Shown in pieces: positions 1 to 6,664 of a DNA stretch of 12,501 nt. The notes under the pieces were generated by a model. That model searched no databases. It saw only the letters and a list, made by a program, of their open reading frames with translations, and had not been told where the DNA came from. The translations under genes were made by a program, and so were the position numbers. The stretch comes from Verrucomicrobia bacterium UBA6015 (lineage in GTDB: Bacteria; Verrucomicrobiota; Kiritimatiellia; UBA8416). The DNA is taken from assembly GCA_002428045.1 (NCBI GenBank), contig DIZZ01000084.1, forward strand, positions 1 through 12,501, read 5' to 3'. The number at the start of each line of letters is the position of its first letter. The stretch's first letter is position 1.

Positions 1-221
1 ATTTTGATTGTTCTGATTGTATCGGCAGAGACGTTCAGATCGCCCATCAATGTGCTTAAAGGGATTACGTCAAAAAATGCTTTTGACACTCGCTCTTTGC
101 CATCATTCATGCGAATTTCAATAGCCCCATCTGAAAGAAAGGTAACGGATTCTACATCGTAAACGAGCAGCCAATGGTTGGTATTCGTGACTTCCAAATC
201 AACATAAAAATACGCCAACAA
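1..221 (-). CDS. Partial hypothetical protein, minus strand, runs off the left edge
   Basis: A minus-strand frame stays open for 73 codons from a TTG at 221 to the window edge. Its composition looks like a soluble protein, with acidic and aromatic residues mixed (for example NTNHWLLVYDVESV near the start and KAFFDVIPLS later). I do not recognise a family. The start is uncertain. An in-frame TGA lies a few codons upstream, so the frame cannot extend far. A modest AAGGA sits 6 nt before the TTG. The strongest ribosome binding site nearby (minus strand 240-249) instead serves an ATG at 238 in a different frame that closes after 28 codons. This could be a truncated or frameshifted gene, or a real gene with a TTG start. 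It is AT-richer than the operon to its right and points away from it. Confidence 0.35.
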   Translation of the reverse strand, partial: MLAYFYVDLEVTNTNHWLLVYDVESVTFLSDGAIEIRMNDGKERVSKAFFDVIPLSTLMGDLNVSADTIRTIK

Positions 222-238
222 TAAAAGTCCTTGCGCAT
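152..238 (-). CDS. Short 28-codon frame behind a near-perfect Shine-Dalgarno
   Basis: On the minus strand an AAGGAGGTGA stretch (240-249) lies directly before an ATG at 236-238. This frame closes with TAG at 152-154 after 28 codons. It overlaps the longer minus-strand frame (221-1) in another phase, so at most one of them is the main product unless this is a translated leader. The peptide is basic and aromatic (starts MRKDFYCWR) with no recognisable motif. An alternative reading is that a one-base slip or sequence error links this start to the longer frame. Treat it as a candidate only. Confidence 0.2.
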   Translation of the reverse strand: MRKDFYCWRIFMLIWKSRIPTIGCSFTM

Positions 239-537
239 CTCACCTCCTTCTATTAGACGGATCCTGGATGTTTCATTAAACAACTTAGTTATCAATCACG
301 AATGCGTCTCTGGTCATCCAAAACATTCTCGTATTCTTCACTTATTTCAACGCTGTCAGAAAGATGGCGCATGACGGTGTAATGATCAAGCCGTCCTTTC
401 GGAGCCTGATGATGAAGGGCGCAGATCAATTCTGCGGAGGGGGATGGGCGCAGATTGACGCGATTCTCTTAATCGTCATCATAATCACGATCTTGCCATA
501 CGCCTTCACCCAAAGCGTTTTGCCAAGGTCGGATGTC
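222..537. other. About 300 bases without a confident gene
   Basis: This stretch is AT-rich compared with the operon to its right. On the minus strand there is a frame open for 58 codons between a TAA at 469-471 and a TGA at 292-294. A 33-codon segment in the same frame lies just upstream (minus strand, from about 570 to 471) and ends in an acidic tail of the kind (tryptophan, then Asp/Tyr-rich) often seen at antitoxin C-termini. None of these has a good start codon with a ribosome binding site, and I recognise no family. Together they could be the remains of a decayed minus-strand gene interrupted by stops. I see no RNA gene, repeat array or terminator here. Confidence 0.4.
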
Positions 538-566
538 TTGACATGTGGGCACGGCTATGGGATTAT
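538..566 (+). promoter_or_regulatory. Sigma70-type promoter for the toxin-antitoxin/hypD operon
   Basis: A perfect TTGACA -35 box lies at 538-543. It is followed by a 17-nt spacer and GATTAT at 561-566, which matches four of six positions of the -10 consensus. Transcription would start near 572-575, about 35 nt before the antitoxin start codon. It is the only convincing promoter I found upstream of the long co-directional gene run, so it may drive the whole operon. Confidence 0.5.
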
Positions 567-592
567 ATGAATGCTAACAGTGATTATGTCAA
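538..592. promoter_or_regulatory. Candidate operator: inverted and direct repeats around the promoter
   Basis: TTGACAT at 538-544 is the exact reverse complement of ATGTCAA at 586-592, so two 7-bp half sites bracket the -10 box and the transcription start. Separately, GATTAT occurs at 561-566 and again at 582-587, 21 bp apart, which is about two helical turns. The flanking bases also agree in part (9 of 11). Phd/YefM antitoxins typically bind repeated sites over their own promoter, so these are reasonable candidates for autoregulation. The half sites are short and could arise by chance. Confidence 0.35.
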
Positions 593-609
593 TCAGGGAG
601 GGCATGGTA

Positions 610-885
610 GTGAAAACAGTATCGGCAATGGTCGTCCGCCGTCATTTTGGAGGGCTACTGGACGAGGTGCGAACAACAGCGCAACCGGTGCTGATTGAGC
701 GGGATGGTTGCCCGATGGCCGTATTGGCGCCGCTACCGGTATCCCTGGGGCAAGCCGATGAACGCCATCAGCGGCAACTTGCACTTGAGCGGTTATGCGG
801 TCTTTCGAACCCGACATCGCGCGGGCGTGATCCGCAAGCATGGCTCGATCAAGACCGTTCAGCTTGGGCGGAACGTAAGCCATGA
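610..885 (+). CDS. Phd/YefM-family antitoxin
   Basis: The predicted 91-residue protein starts VKTVSAMVVRRHFGGLLDEV and continues with a PVLIERDGCPMAVLAPL segment. This is the usual Phd/YefM layout: an N-terminal DNA-binding/dimerisation part with the beta strand 'v.I.r.g.p.avl', then a charged C-terminal tail (here rich in R, Q, D and W) that would wrap the toxin. I chose the GTG at 610 because GGAGG (598-602) sits 7 nt upstream. An ATG at 604 is only 1 nt from the same purine run, and an ATG at 571 has no ribosome binding site. The stop overlaps the toxin start as ATGA (882-885), so the pair is translationally coupled. The protein is expected to neutralise the PIN toxin and repress its own promoter. 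It would also set expression of the metabolic genes downstream if they share the transcript. Confidence 0.85.
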   Translation: MKTVSAMVVRRHFGGLLDEVRTTAQPVLIERDGCPMAVLAPLPVSLGQADERHQRQLALERLCGLSNPTSRGRDPQAWLDQDRSAWAERKP

Positions 886-1307
886 GTACCGTATTTCTGG
901 ATACGGCCCCCTTGATTTATCTGGTTGAGGGTACCGCCGATCTGAGACAGTTGGTACGGTTGCGCTTGAGCGAATGGATTGACGCGGATGTGCCGTTGCG
1001 AAGTTCCGTTCTGACCTTGGCTGAGTTGCTTGTTCCGGCCAAAAAGGCGGGTGACGTCCGACGGGTCTATCAATACAAGACGGCGTTGCGCGAATTGCTG
1101 GGTGGGCCGCTGCATGGCATTGATGAGCATCAGGCCGAAAGGGCCGCCGAGATCCGTGCTCAATACGGTTTTTCCTCGCCCGATGCATTGCAACTGGCCT
1201 CGGCGCAAGCGATGGGATGTGACGTTTTTTTCACGAATGACAGGCAACTTCGCAAATTCAAAGAGATTGAAATCATCCTTGTTACTGGTTTAGCATGTTG
1301 TGAATGA
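882..1307 (+). CDS. vapC: PIN-domain ribonuclease toxin (VapC-like)
   Basis: The 141-residue protein opens with FLDTAPLIYLVE and carries the acidic residues that hold Mg2+ in PIN nucleases: Asp7, Glu48 (LAELLV), Asp101 (SPDALQLASA) and Asp120 (FFTNDRQL). Length and order match VapC toxins, which cleave specific RNAs such as tRNA or rRNA. Nothing looks truncated, so the catalytic set appears intact. The start overlaps the antitoxin stop by ATGA. The stop (1305-1307) in turn overlaps the ATG of the glycyl radical activase by ATGA, which is unusual because toxin genes normally end their operon. Pairing of a Phd/YefM-type antitoxin with a PIN toxin is well known. The RNA target cannot be read from the sequence. 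Confidence 0.9.
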   Translation: MSTVFLDTAPLIYLVEGTADLRQLVRLRLSEWIDADVPLRSSVLTLAELLVPAKKAGDVRRVYQYKTALRELLGGPLHGIDEHQAERAAEIRAQYGFSSPDALQLASAQAMGCDVFFTNDRQLRKFKEIEIILVTGLACCE

Positions 1308-2062
1308 TGATGGGTATAATTTTTGATATTAAACGGTTTGCGATTCATGATGGACCGGGGATCCGGACCACCCTTTTCCTGAAGGGGTGTCCGCTGCGGT
1401 GTCGTTGGTGTCATAATCCCGAGAGTCAGGGGTTCGGTATCGAGTCCTTTTCTGTCAACGGGGATTCGATGGCGGTCGGTCGCGAAATCTCGGTGGACGA
1501 TGCCGTGCGGTTGATTTCCCGGGATATGGTCTTTTTTGATGAATCGGGTGGTGGCGTGACGTTTTCCGGCGGTGAACCGCTTTCGCAGCCCGAGTTCCTG
1601 ATGGCGCTGCTGGAGGCCTGCGGTGCGCTTGGGTTGCATCGGGCGGTGGATACCAGTGGGTATGCACCAACCTCTATTTTGCTTGATGTGGCGGCGCAGG
1701 CCGATCTGGTTCTGTTTGATCTCAAACAGGCGGATGCCGATGCGCATTTGCGCCAGACTGGGGTTGAGCAGGCCTTGATTCACGAGAACTTGCGGGCGCT
1801 CTGCGGCACCGGTGTGCCCATCGAGTTGCGGCTTCCGGTGATTCCGGGGGTGAATGACACCGGACTGGCAGCATTGTGTAATTTTTTAGCTTCGCTTCCG
1901 AAGCGTCTTCCAGTTAGAGTGCTCCCGTATCACCGGGCGGCCATGGGCAAGTATGTCCGGTTCGGGATGCCGGTGCCGCTGCCGGATACAGCGGAACCGA
2001 CGATGGCGCAGATGGAAAGCTACCGCGCACAGCTCAAGGCGGAAGGAGTAGATGTTTTATGA
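1304..2062 (+). CDS. Radical-SAM glycyl radical enzyme activase (HypD-activating enzyme, short form)
   Basis: This 252-residue radical-SAM protein would install the glycyl radical on the adjacent dehydratase using SAM and a [4Fe-4S] cluster. The cluster motif CxxxCxxC is at Cys29, Cys33 and Cys36 (GCPLRCRWCHNPES), preceded by the activase signature HDGPGIRTTLFLKGC. The SAM-binding GGE is at 89-91 (VTFSGGEPLSQ). Most activases of dehydratase-type glycyl radical enzymes carry a ~50-60 residue insert with two extra ferredoxin-like clusters after the CHNPE segment. Here only about 25 residues without cysteine separate it from the next conserved segment, so it resembles PflA in size. The ATG at 1304 overlaps the toxin stop (two further in-frame ATGs follow at 1307 and 1310), and no separate ribosome binding site is visible. 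The stop overlaps the hypD start by ATGA. Confidence 0.92.
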   Translation: MMMGIIFDIKRFAIHDGPGIRTTLFLKGCPLRCRWCHNPESQGFGIESFSVNGDSMAVGREISVDDAVRLISRDMVFFDESGGGVTFSGGEPLSQPEFLMALLEACGALGLHRAVDTSGYAPTSILLDVAAQADLVLFDLKQADADAHLRQTGVEQALIHENLRALCGTGVPIELRLPVIPGVNDTGLAALCNFLASLPKRLPVRVLPYHRAAMGKYVRFGMPVPLPDTAEPTMAQMESYRAQLKAEGVDVL

Positions 2063-4419
2063 ATGAACGGGTCAATCGGTTGCGGACACTCAGTTTCGAA
2101 ACCCCGATCACGATTTCTGCCGAACGGGCAGCGCTGATTACCGATTTCTACAGTGCCAATATCGGCAAATATTCCGTGCCGATGATGCGGGCCAAGGCGC
2201 TGGAGCATCTGTATGCGAACCAGACCGTCTATATCGGCGATGACGAGCTGATTGTCGGCGAACGCGGTCCCGCCCCGCGCGCCGTGTCCACCTATCCAGA
2301 ACTGACCTGTCATTCCGAGGAAGACCTGCGCATTCTCAATGTCCGGCCGATGACGCGCTACGGGGTCAACGAAGCGGTGATCCAGACCTATCGCGAAAAA
2401 GTGATCCCGTTCTGGAAGGGACGGACGATGCGCGACTTTATTTTCGAGGGGTTGTCCGACGCCTGGCAGGCCGCCTATTCGGCAGGGATCTTTACTGAGT
2501 TCATGGAGCAGCGGGCACCGGGGCATACGACGTTCGACGGCAAATTCTATACGAAGGGCCTCCTGGGCTTCAAGCAGGATATCGCCGATGCGCTCGTCGC
2601 CTTGGATTTCACGACCGACATGGAGGCTGTTGCCAAGCGCGAGGAGCTCAAGGCCATGACTGTGGCCTGCGATGCGGTGATCGGTTTTGCAGCCCGGCAC
2701 GCCGCCAAGGCCGAGGCGCTGGCGGCGGCCTGCACCGATGCGCCGCGCCGCGAGGAGCTGCTGACCATTGCCCGGACCTGTCGCCACGTTCCGGCGAATC
2801 CGCCGCGCGACTTCCGCGAGGCCCTGCAGATGTACTGGTTCATGCACCTGGCAACGATCACCGAGCTCAACGGATGGGACGCGATGAACCCCGGTCATCT
2901 GGACCGCTATTTCTTCCCGTTCTATCAGAAGGACTGCGAGGCGGGCACCCTTGATCGGGAAAAGGCTCGGGAGTTGCTGGAATGTTTCTGGATCAAGTTC
3001 AACAACCAGCCCGCACCGCCCAAGGTCGGTGTGACAGCCGAGGAGAGCGGCACCTATAACGATTTCACCAACATCAACCTTGGTGGGTTGCTGCCCGATG
3101 GCCGCGACGGCGTCAATGAGCTTTCCTATATGATGCTTGAAGTAATGGATTCGATCCACCTGCTCCAGCCGCAGGGAAATATCCAGCTCAGTCGCAAGAA
3201 TCCGGATCGCTTCCTGCAGTCGGCACTCAAGGTGATCCGCAATGGGTATGGCTACCCGTCGATCTTCAACGCCGATGGTGTGGTTGAACAGATGGTACGC
3301 TGCGGCAAACGCATCGAGGATGCCCGTGAGGGGGGAACGAGCGGCTGTGTCGAGACCGGTGCCTTCGGCAAGGAGGCCTACATTCTGACCGGCTACCTGA
3401 ACCTGCCAAAAATCCTTGAAGTTGCCCTTAACAATGGCGTGGATCCTCGGACCGGCCGACAGATCGGCGTGGCGACTGGGAATGTTGGCGCCTTCAGCAG
3501 CTTCGACGAGGTGTTCCAGGCGTTTGATCAGCAGTTGCGGCATTTTGTCGAGATCAAGGTCCAGGGAAACCAGTTCATCGAGCAGCTCTATGCATCGCGT
3601 ATGCCCGCCGTATTCCTGTCGGTGCTGATTGATGACTGCATCAAGAACGGCATGGATTATAACGCGGGGGGCGCTCGCTACAACACGACCTACATCCAAT
3701 GCGTCGGCATCGGGACGATTACCGACAGTCTCTCGGCCATTCGTGAGCATGTCTTCGAGACCGGGGCGGTGGCCCTGCCCTCGCTTCTGGCTGCCCTCGC
3801 TGGCAATTTCAAGGGTGCCGAGGCTTTGCGCACCCGCCTGCTGGAGCAGACGCCGCGCTACGGGAATGACGATGAACGTGCCGATGGCCTCATGCAGCGG
3901 ATCTTTGATCGGTTGCTGGATGCCATCGACGGGCGACCGAATGCGAGGGGCGGCGAGTATCATGTCGATATGCTGCCGACTACCTGTCACATCTATTTCG
4001 GATCGGTCCTGGGGGCATCACCGGATGGCCGACTAGCGGGAACGCCGGTATCGGAAGGCATCTCGCCCGTGCAGGGGGCGGATCGTAACGGGCCGACCGC
4101 CGTGCTCAAATCGGCGGCCAAGATGGACCAGCTACGTACGGGCGGGACGCTGTTGAACATGAAATTCCTGCCCAGTATCTTCGAGCTGGGCGAAGGTTCC
4201 CAGAAACTGGGTGCGCTGGTGCGTGGATACTTCCGCATGGATGGGCACCACGTGCAGTTCAACGTGGTGGATGCCGCCATGCTGCGCGATGCCCAGGCCA
4301 ATCCCGGTCAGTACCGTGATTTGATTGTCCGTGTGGCCGGTTACAGCGATTATTTCTGTGACTTGAGCCGTGAATTGCAGGATGAGATCATTGCCCGGAC
4401 CGGGCATGAATCCGCCTGA
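2059..4419 (+). CDS. hypD: Glycyl radical trans-4-hydroxy-L-proline dehydratase (HypD)
   Basis: The 786-residue protein is a complete glycyl radical enzyme. The thiyl cysteine is Cys430 in GGTSGCVETGAFGKEAY with the base Glu432, and the radical glycine is Gly761 in RVAGYSDYF near the C-terminus. Clostridioides difficile HypD, as I recall it, has Cys434, Glu436 and Gly765. With that constant offset of four, its substrate-pocket residues all reappear: Phe148, His156, Asp274, Ser330, Asp335-Phe336, Tyr446 and Thr641. This argues for hydroxyproline dehydratase rather than pyruvate formate-lyase, glycerol dehydratase or choline lyase. The product would be pyrroline-5-carboxylate, usually reduced to proline by ProC, which is not in the window. 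AAGGAG (2043-2048) precedes the ATG, which overlaps the activase stop. The enzyme is cytosolic and oxygen-sensitive, implying anaerobic growth. A related dehydratase with a different substrate remains possible. Confidence 0.88.
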   Translation: MNERVNRLRTLSFETPITISAERAALITDFYSANIGKYSVPMMRAKALEHLYANQTVYIGDDELIVGERGPAPRAVSTYPELTCHSEEDLRILNVRPMTRYGVNEAVIQTYREKVIPFWKGRTMRDFIFEGLSDAWQAAYSAGIFTEFMEQRAPGHTTFDGKFYTKGLLGFKQDIADALVALDFTTDMEAVAKREELKAMTVACDAVIGFAARHAAKAEALAAACTDAPRREELLTIARTCRHVPANPPRDFREALQMYWFMHLATITELNGWDAMNPGHLDRYFFPFYQKDCEAGTLDREKARELLECFWIKFNNQPAPPKVGVTAEESGTYNDFTNINLGGLLPDGRDGVNELSYMMLEVMDSIHLLQPQGNIQLSRKNPDRFLQSALKVIRNGYGYPSIFNADGVVEQMVRCGKRIEDAREGGTSGCVETGAFGKEAYILTGYLNLPKILEVALNNGVDPRTGRQIGVATGNVGAFSSFDEVFQAFDQQLRHFVEIKVQGNQFIEQLYASRMPAVFLSVLIDDCIKNGMDYNAGGARYNTTYIQCVGIGTITDSLSAIREHVFETGAVALPSLLAALAGNFKGAEALRTRLLEQTPRYGNDDERADGLMQRIFDRLLDAIDGRPNARGGEYHVDMLPTTCHIYFGSVLGASPDGRLAGTPVSEGISPVQGADRNGPTAVLKSAAKMDQLRTGGTLLNMKFLPSIFELGEGSQKLGALVRGYFRMDGHHVQFNVVDAAMLRDAQANPGQYRDLIVRVAGYSDYFCDLSRELQDEIIARTGHESA

Positions 4420-4443
4420 ACCCCATATGCAATAAGGAATTAG

Positions 4444-5886
4444 ATGACGTCCCGTCGACCGAATATTTTGCTGATTACCGCCGATGACCTCAACTGGAAT
4501 TCCGTGGGTGTCTATGGCTGCAAGACGCCCGAGTGCTCCCCGAATATCGATGCCCTGGCCGCCGAGGGACTTCGGTTCAATTATGCGCATGTGACCATTG
4601 CCGTTTGCCAGCCCAGTCGCGGGGCGCTGATGACGGGGCGCTACCCCCACAACAGCGGCCAGGAGGGATTCCATTTCATCAATGGCTGCAACGTGCCGCT
4701 GCTGACCGAGGAGCTGCAGAAGGCGGGCTACCACAACGGCATCATCGGCAAGGCGTGGCACTCGTCGCCGAAGCAGGAGTTCCGCTGGGATTTCTATGAG
4801 GACATGAAAGACCTCGGATGGGGTCGGGATTCGGCGATCTATCACGGTTTTACCACGCAGTTCCTAGCGCAGGCGAAGGCGGCTGATAAGCCGTTTTTCC
4901 TGATGGTCAATGCACATGATCCCCATCGTCCATTCCATGGTAACGATGCCGAACTCCAGGGTAAGGCCGGTATCACCTATCCGGCGCCCTCGCGGGTCTA
5001 CCGGACGGATGAGGTCGAGGTGCCGGGGTTCCTGCCGGATCTGCCGGAGGTGCGCCTGGAGATCAGCGAGTATGCCTCCAGTACGCGACGTTGTGATGAT
5101 GTGGTCGGGCGGGTGATGGCCGCGCTCAAGGCGTCCGGTGCCTATGAGAACACACTGATCATGTTTTTGTCCGATAACGGCATGGCCTTCCCGTTCTCCA
5201 AGACCAACTGCTATCTGAACAGTACCAAGACGCCGTGGATTGCGTGCTGGCCCGGGCGGATCGAGAAGGGCAGGGTGGATAGCGAGCACTTTATCAGCGG
5301 CGTGGATTTCATGCCGACGGTGTTGGAGGCGATCGGTGCCCGTCTTCCCGGGGGCATGGATGGCTCGTCGTTCCTGCCGGTTCTCAAGGGGGAAAAGGAT
5401 CCTTCCCGCGAGCGGGTCTTTACGCAGTTCCACGAAACCGCCAACCGCCGTCGCTACCCGATGCGCTGTGTGCAGGAACGCCGCTTCGGATATCTCTTCA
5501 ATGCCTGGTCGGATGGTACCCGCTTCTTCAAGAACGAATCGATGGCGGGACGTACGTTCAAGGCGATGCAGGAGGCGGCCGAAACGGATGCCAATGTGGC
5601 GGCACGGGTGCAGCTTTTCCGATTCCGGGTGGTCGAGGAACTGTATGATTTCGAGGCGGATCCGGATGCGCTTGTCAATCTCGCCGGAAACCCGGCCTAT
5701 CGTGAGGAACTGGATCGGATGCGGGCGACGATGGACGCATGGATGGTCAAGGTGGGTGATCCGGCGCTCGATGCCTTCCGGCATCGGACCTCACCGGAAG
5801 CACTGGCGGCGTTCATGGTTGACCAGGAGCAGCGCGGCCAGTGGCTGGCTGAAATCGGCGGAACAAGGAGTGGACATGATGACTGA
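4444..5886 (+). CDS. Type I sulfatase (formylglycine-dependent, SGSH-like), no signal peptide
   Basis: This 480-residue alkaline-phosphatase-fold sulfatase hydrolyses sulfate esters or N-sulfates. The C-x-P-S-R maturation motif is Cys55-Gln-Pro-Ser-Arg59, so Cys55 should become formylglycine. Calcium ligands are Asp14-Asp15 near the N-terminus and Asp244-Asn245 (SDNG). His158 and His161 (AHDPHRP) and Lys253 (FSKTN) are other likely active-site residues. The 'SDNGMAFPF.KTN' segment and 'TPWIACWPG' resemble heparan N-sulfatase-type (S1_8-like) members. The protein begins MTSRRPNILLITADDL with no hydrophobic leader, so it should act in the cytoplasm, whereas many polysaccharide sulfatases are exported. 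AGGA lies 5 nt before the ATG, 24 nt after hypD. The 3' end overlaps the next gene. No maturase (FGE or anSME) is present here. The substrate is unknown. Confidence 0.9.
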   Translation: MTSRRPNILLITADDLNWNSVGVYGCKTPECSPNIDALAAEGLRFNYAHVTIAVCQPSRGALMTGRYPHNSGQEGFHFINGCNVPLLTEELQKAGYHNGIIGKAWHSSPKQEFRWDFYEDMKDLGWGRDSAIYHGFTTQFLAQAKAADKPFFLMVNAHDPHRPFHGNDAELQGKAGITYPAPSRVYRTDEVEVPGFLPDLPEVRLEISEYASSTRRCDDVVGRVMAALKASGAYENTLIMFLSDNGMAFPFSKTNCYLNSTKTPWIACWPGRIEKGRVDSEHFISGVDFMPTVLEAIGARLPGGMDGSSFLPVLKGEKDPSRERVFTQFHETANRRRYPMRCVQERRFGYLFNAWSDGTRFFKNESMAGRTFKAMQEAAETDANVAARVQLFRFRVVEELYDFEADPDALVNLAGNPAYREELDRMRATMDAWMVKVGDPALDAFRHRTSPEALAAFMVDQEQRGQWLAEIGGTRSGHDD

Positions 5887-6664
5887 TTCAAGCAACGGCA
5901 CTCAGCCGCATGCGTTTTACATGGCGACCGTGTGCCTGGAGCCCAATCGCTGGAAGAGCAAGATCCCTTCCTTTGCGGTCAGCGACTGGCTGCCCCGCTT
6001 TGCGGCCGACGGTTTCGATGGCCTGGAGATCTGGGAACGGCACTTCATCCTGGCGGATGCCGCCGAGCAAGAACGGCTCATCCAAGGGGCTCCGCCTATC
6101 CGGATATACAATAGCTATGTCGGTTTTGGAGACGGCGATGCGGAGGCACGAGCGGAGGCCGCCCGTGCCATATCGCGACTCAAGCCTCTCGGGGTGAAAT
6201 ATAACCTAGGTGCCAAACGCGAGGCCCTGGCCGAGTACCGTGCCAACCTGTTGGACTGGGAACGGCAACTGCCCCTCGACTGCATCTTGCAGTGCGAGTG
6301 CCACGGCGGAACCGTGATGGAGAAGGTCGAGGATGCCGCCGCCTTCTTCGCGCCCTTGGATCCGGCGCGGTTTGGCATTATTGTGCATGTGGCTGGTACG
6401 GATGTTGAAGGGTGTGCCCGTTGGTTTGATACGTTTGGTGACCGGGTGAAAAGCCTGCATGTGCAGATGCGGACGCTGGATCCCTTGGTCGCGGCGGACC
6501 GCAAGCAGCTCGACGCCGGTTTTGAGATGGTTCGCCGGGCGGGATTCCGCGGGACGGTCACCATCGAGTTCTCGCGAGGGATCGGCCCCAATGAGCAGAT
6601 GGCGCAGATTTACGCGAATGCCTGTGTGGATTTGAAGTATTGTAGGGAGGTTCTGTCATGTTAA
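5876..6664 (+). CDS. Sugar phosphate isomerase/epimerase-like TIM-barrel protein
   Basis: The predicted 262-residue protein fits the AP-endonuclease-2/xylose isomerase-like TIM-barrel family, which isomerises or epimerises sugars and sugar-like hydroxyacids with a divalent metal. Likely metal or catalytic residues, one per strand end, are Glu141 (QCECHGG), His171 (IVHVAG), His195 (SLHVQ) and Glu231 (TIEFS), the E-H-H-E order common in this family. It lacks a signal peptide. AAGGAG (5865-5870) precedes two tandem ATGs. I took the first (5876, 5 nt away), and 5879 at 8 nt is equally possible. It overlaps the sulfatase end by 11 bp and the dehydrogenase start by 7 bp, so the three are probably translated together. 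The actual sugar cannot be deduced. Confidence 0.8.
   Translation: MMTDSSNGTQPHAFYMATVCLEPNRWKSKIPSFAVSDWLPRFAADGFDGLEIWERHFILADAAEQERLIQGAPPIRIYNSYVGFGDGDAEARAEAARAISRLKPLGVKYNLGAKREALAEYRANLLDWERQLPLDCILQCECHGGTVMEKVEDAAAFFAPLDPARFGIIVHVAGTDVEGCARWFDTFGDRVKSLHVQMRTLDPLVAADRKQLDAGFEMVRRAGFRGTVTIEFSRGIGPNEQMAQIYANACVDLKYCREVLSC

Noticed and set aside
364..570. Plus-strand 68-codon frame with a hydrophobic middle segment
   Set aside because: No ribosome binding site and no family resemblance. It lies over minus-strand frames of equal weight and just upstream of the promoter, so it is probably chance.
1880..1915. GCTTCG/CGAAGC hairpin inside the activase gene
   Set aside because: It lies within a continuous conserved coding frame with no T run after it. 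It is better explained by codon choice.
2020..3990. Very long minus-strand open frame (over 600 codons) opposite hypD
   Set aside because: It mirrors the codon pattern of hypD, a common effect in GC-rich genes. Its sequence matches no family, whereas hypD has every catalytic residue.
2059..4419. Reading the glycyl radical enzyme as pyruvate formate-lyase, glycerol dehydratase or choline TMA-lyase
   Set aside because: Pyruvate formate-lyase has two adjacent catalytic cysteines, and only one is here. The pocket residues follow HypD at a constant offset rather than the other dehydratases, as far as I can recall those.
4864..5784. Long minus-strand open frame opposite the sulfatase
   Set aside because: Antisense shadow of a convincing sulfatase gene, with no start signal or recognisable motif.
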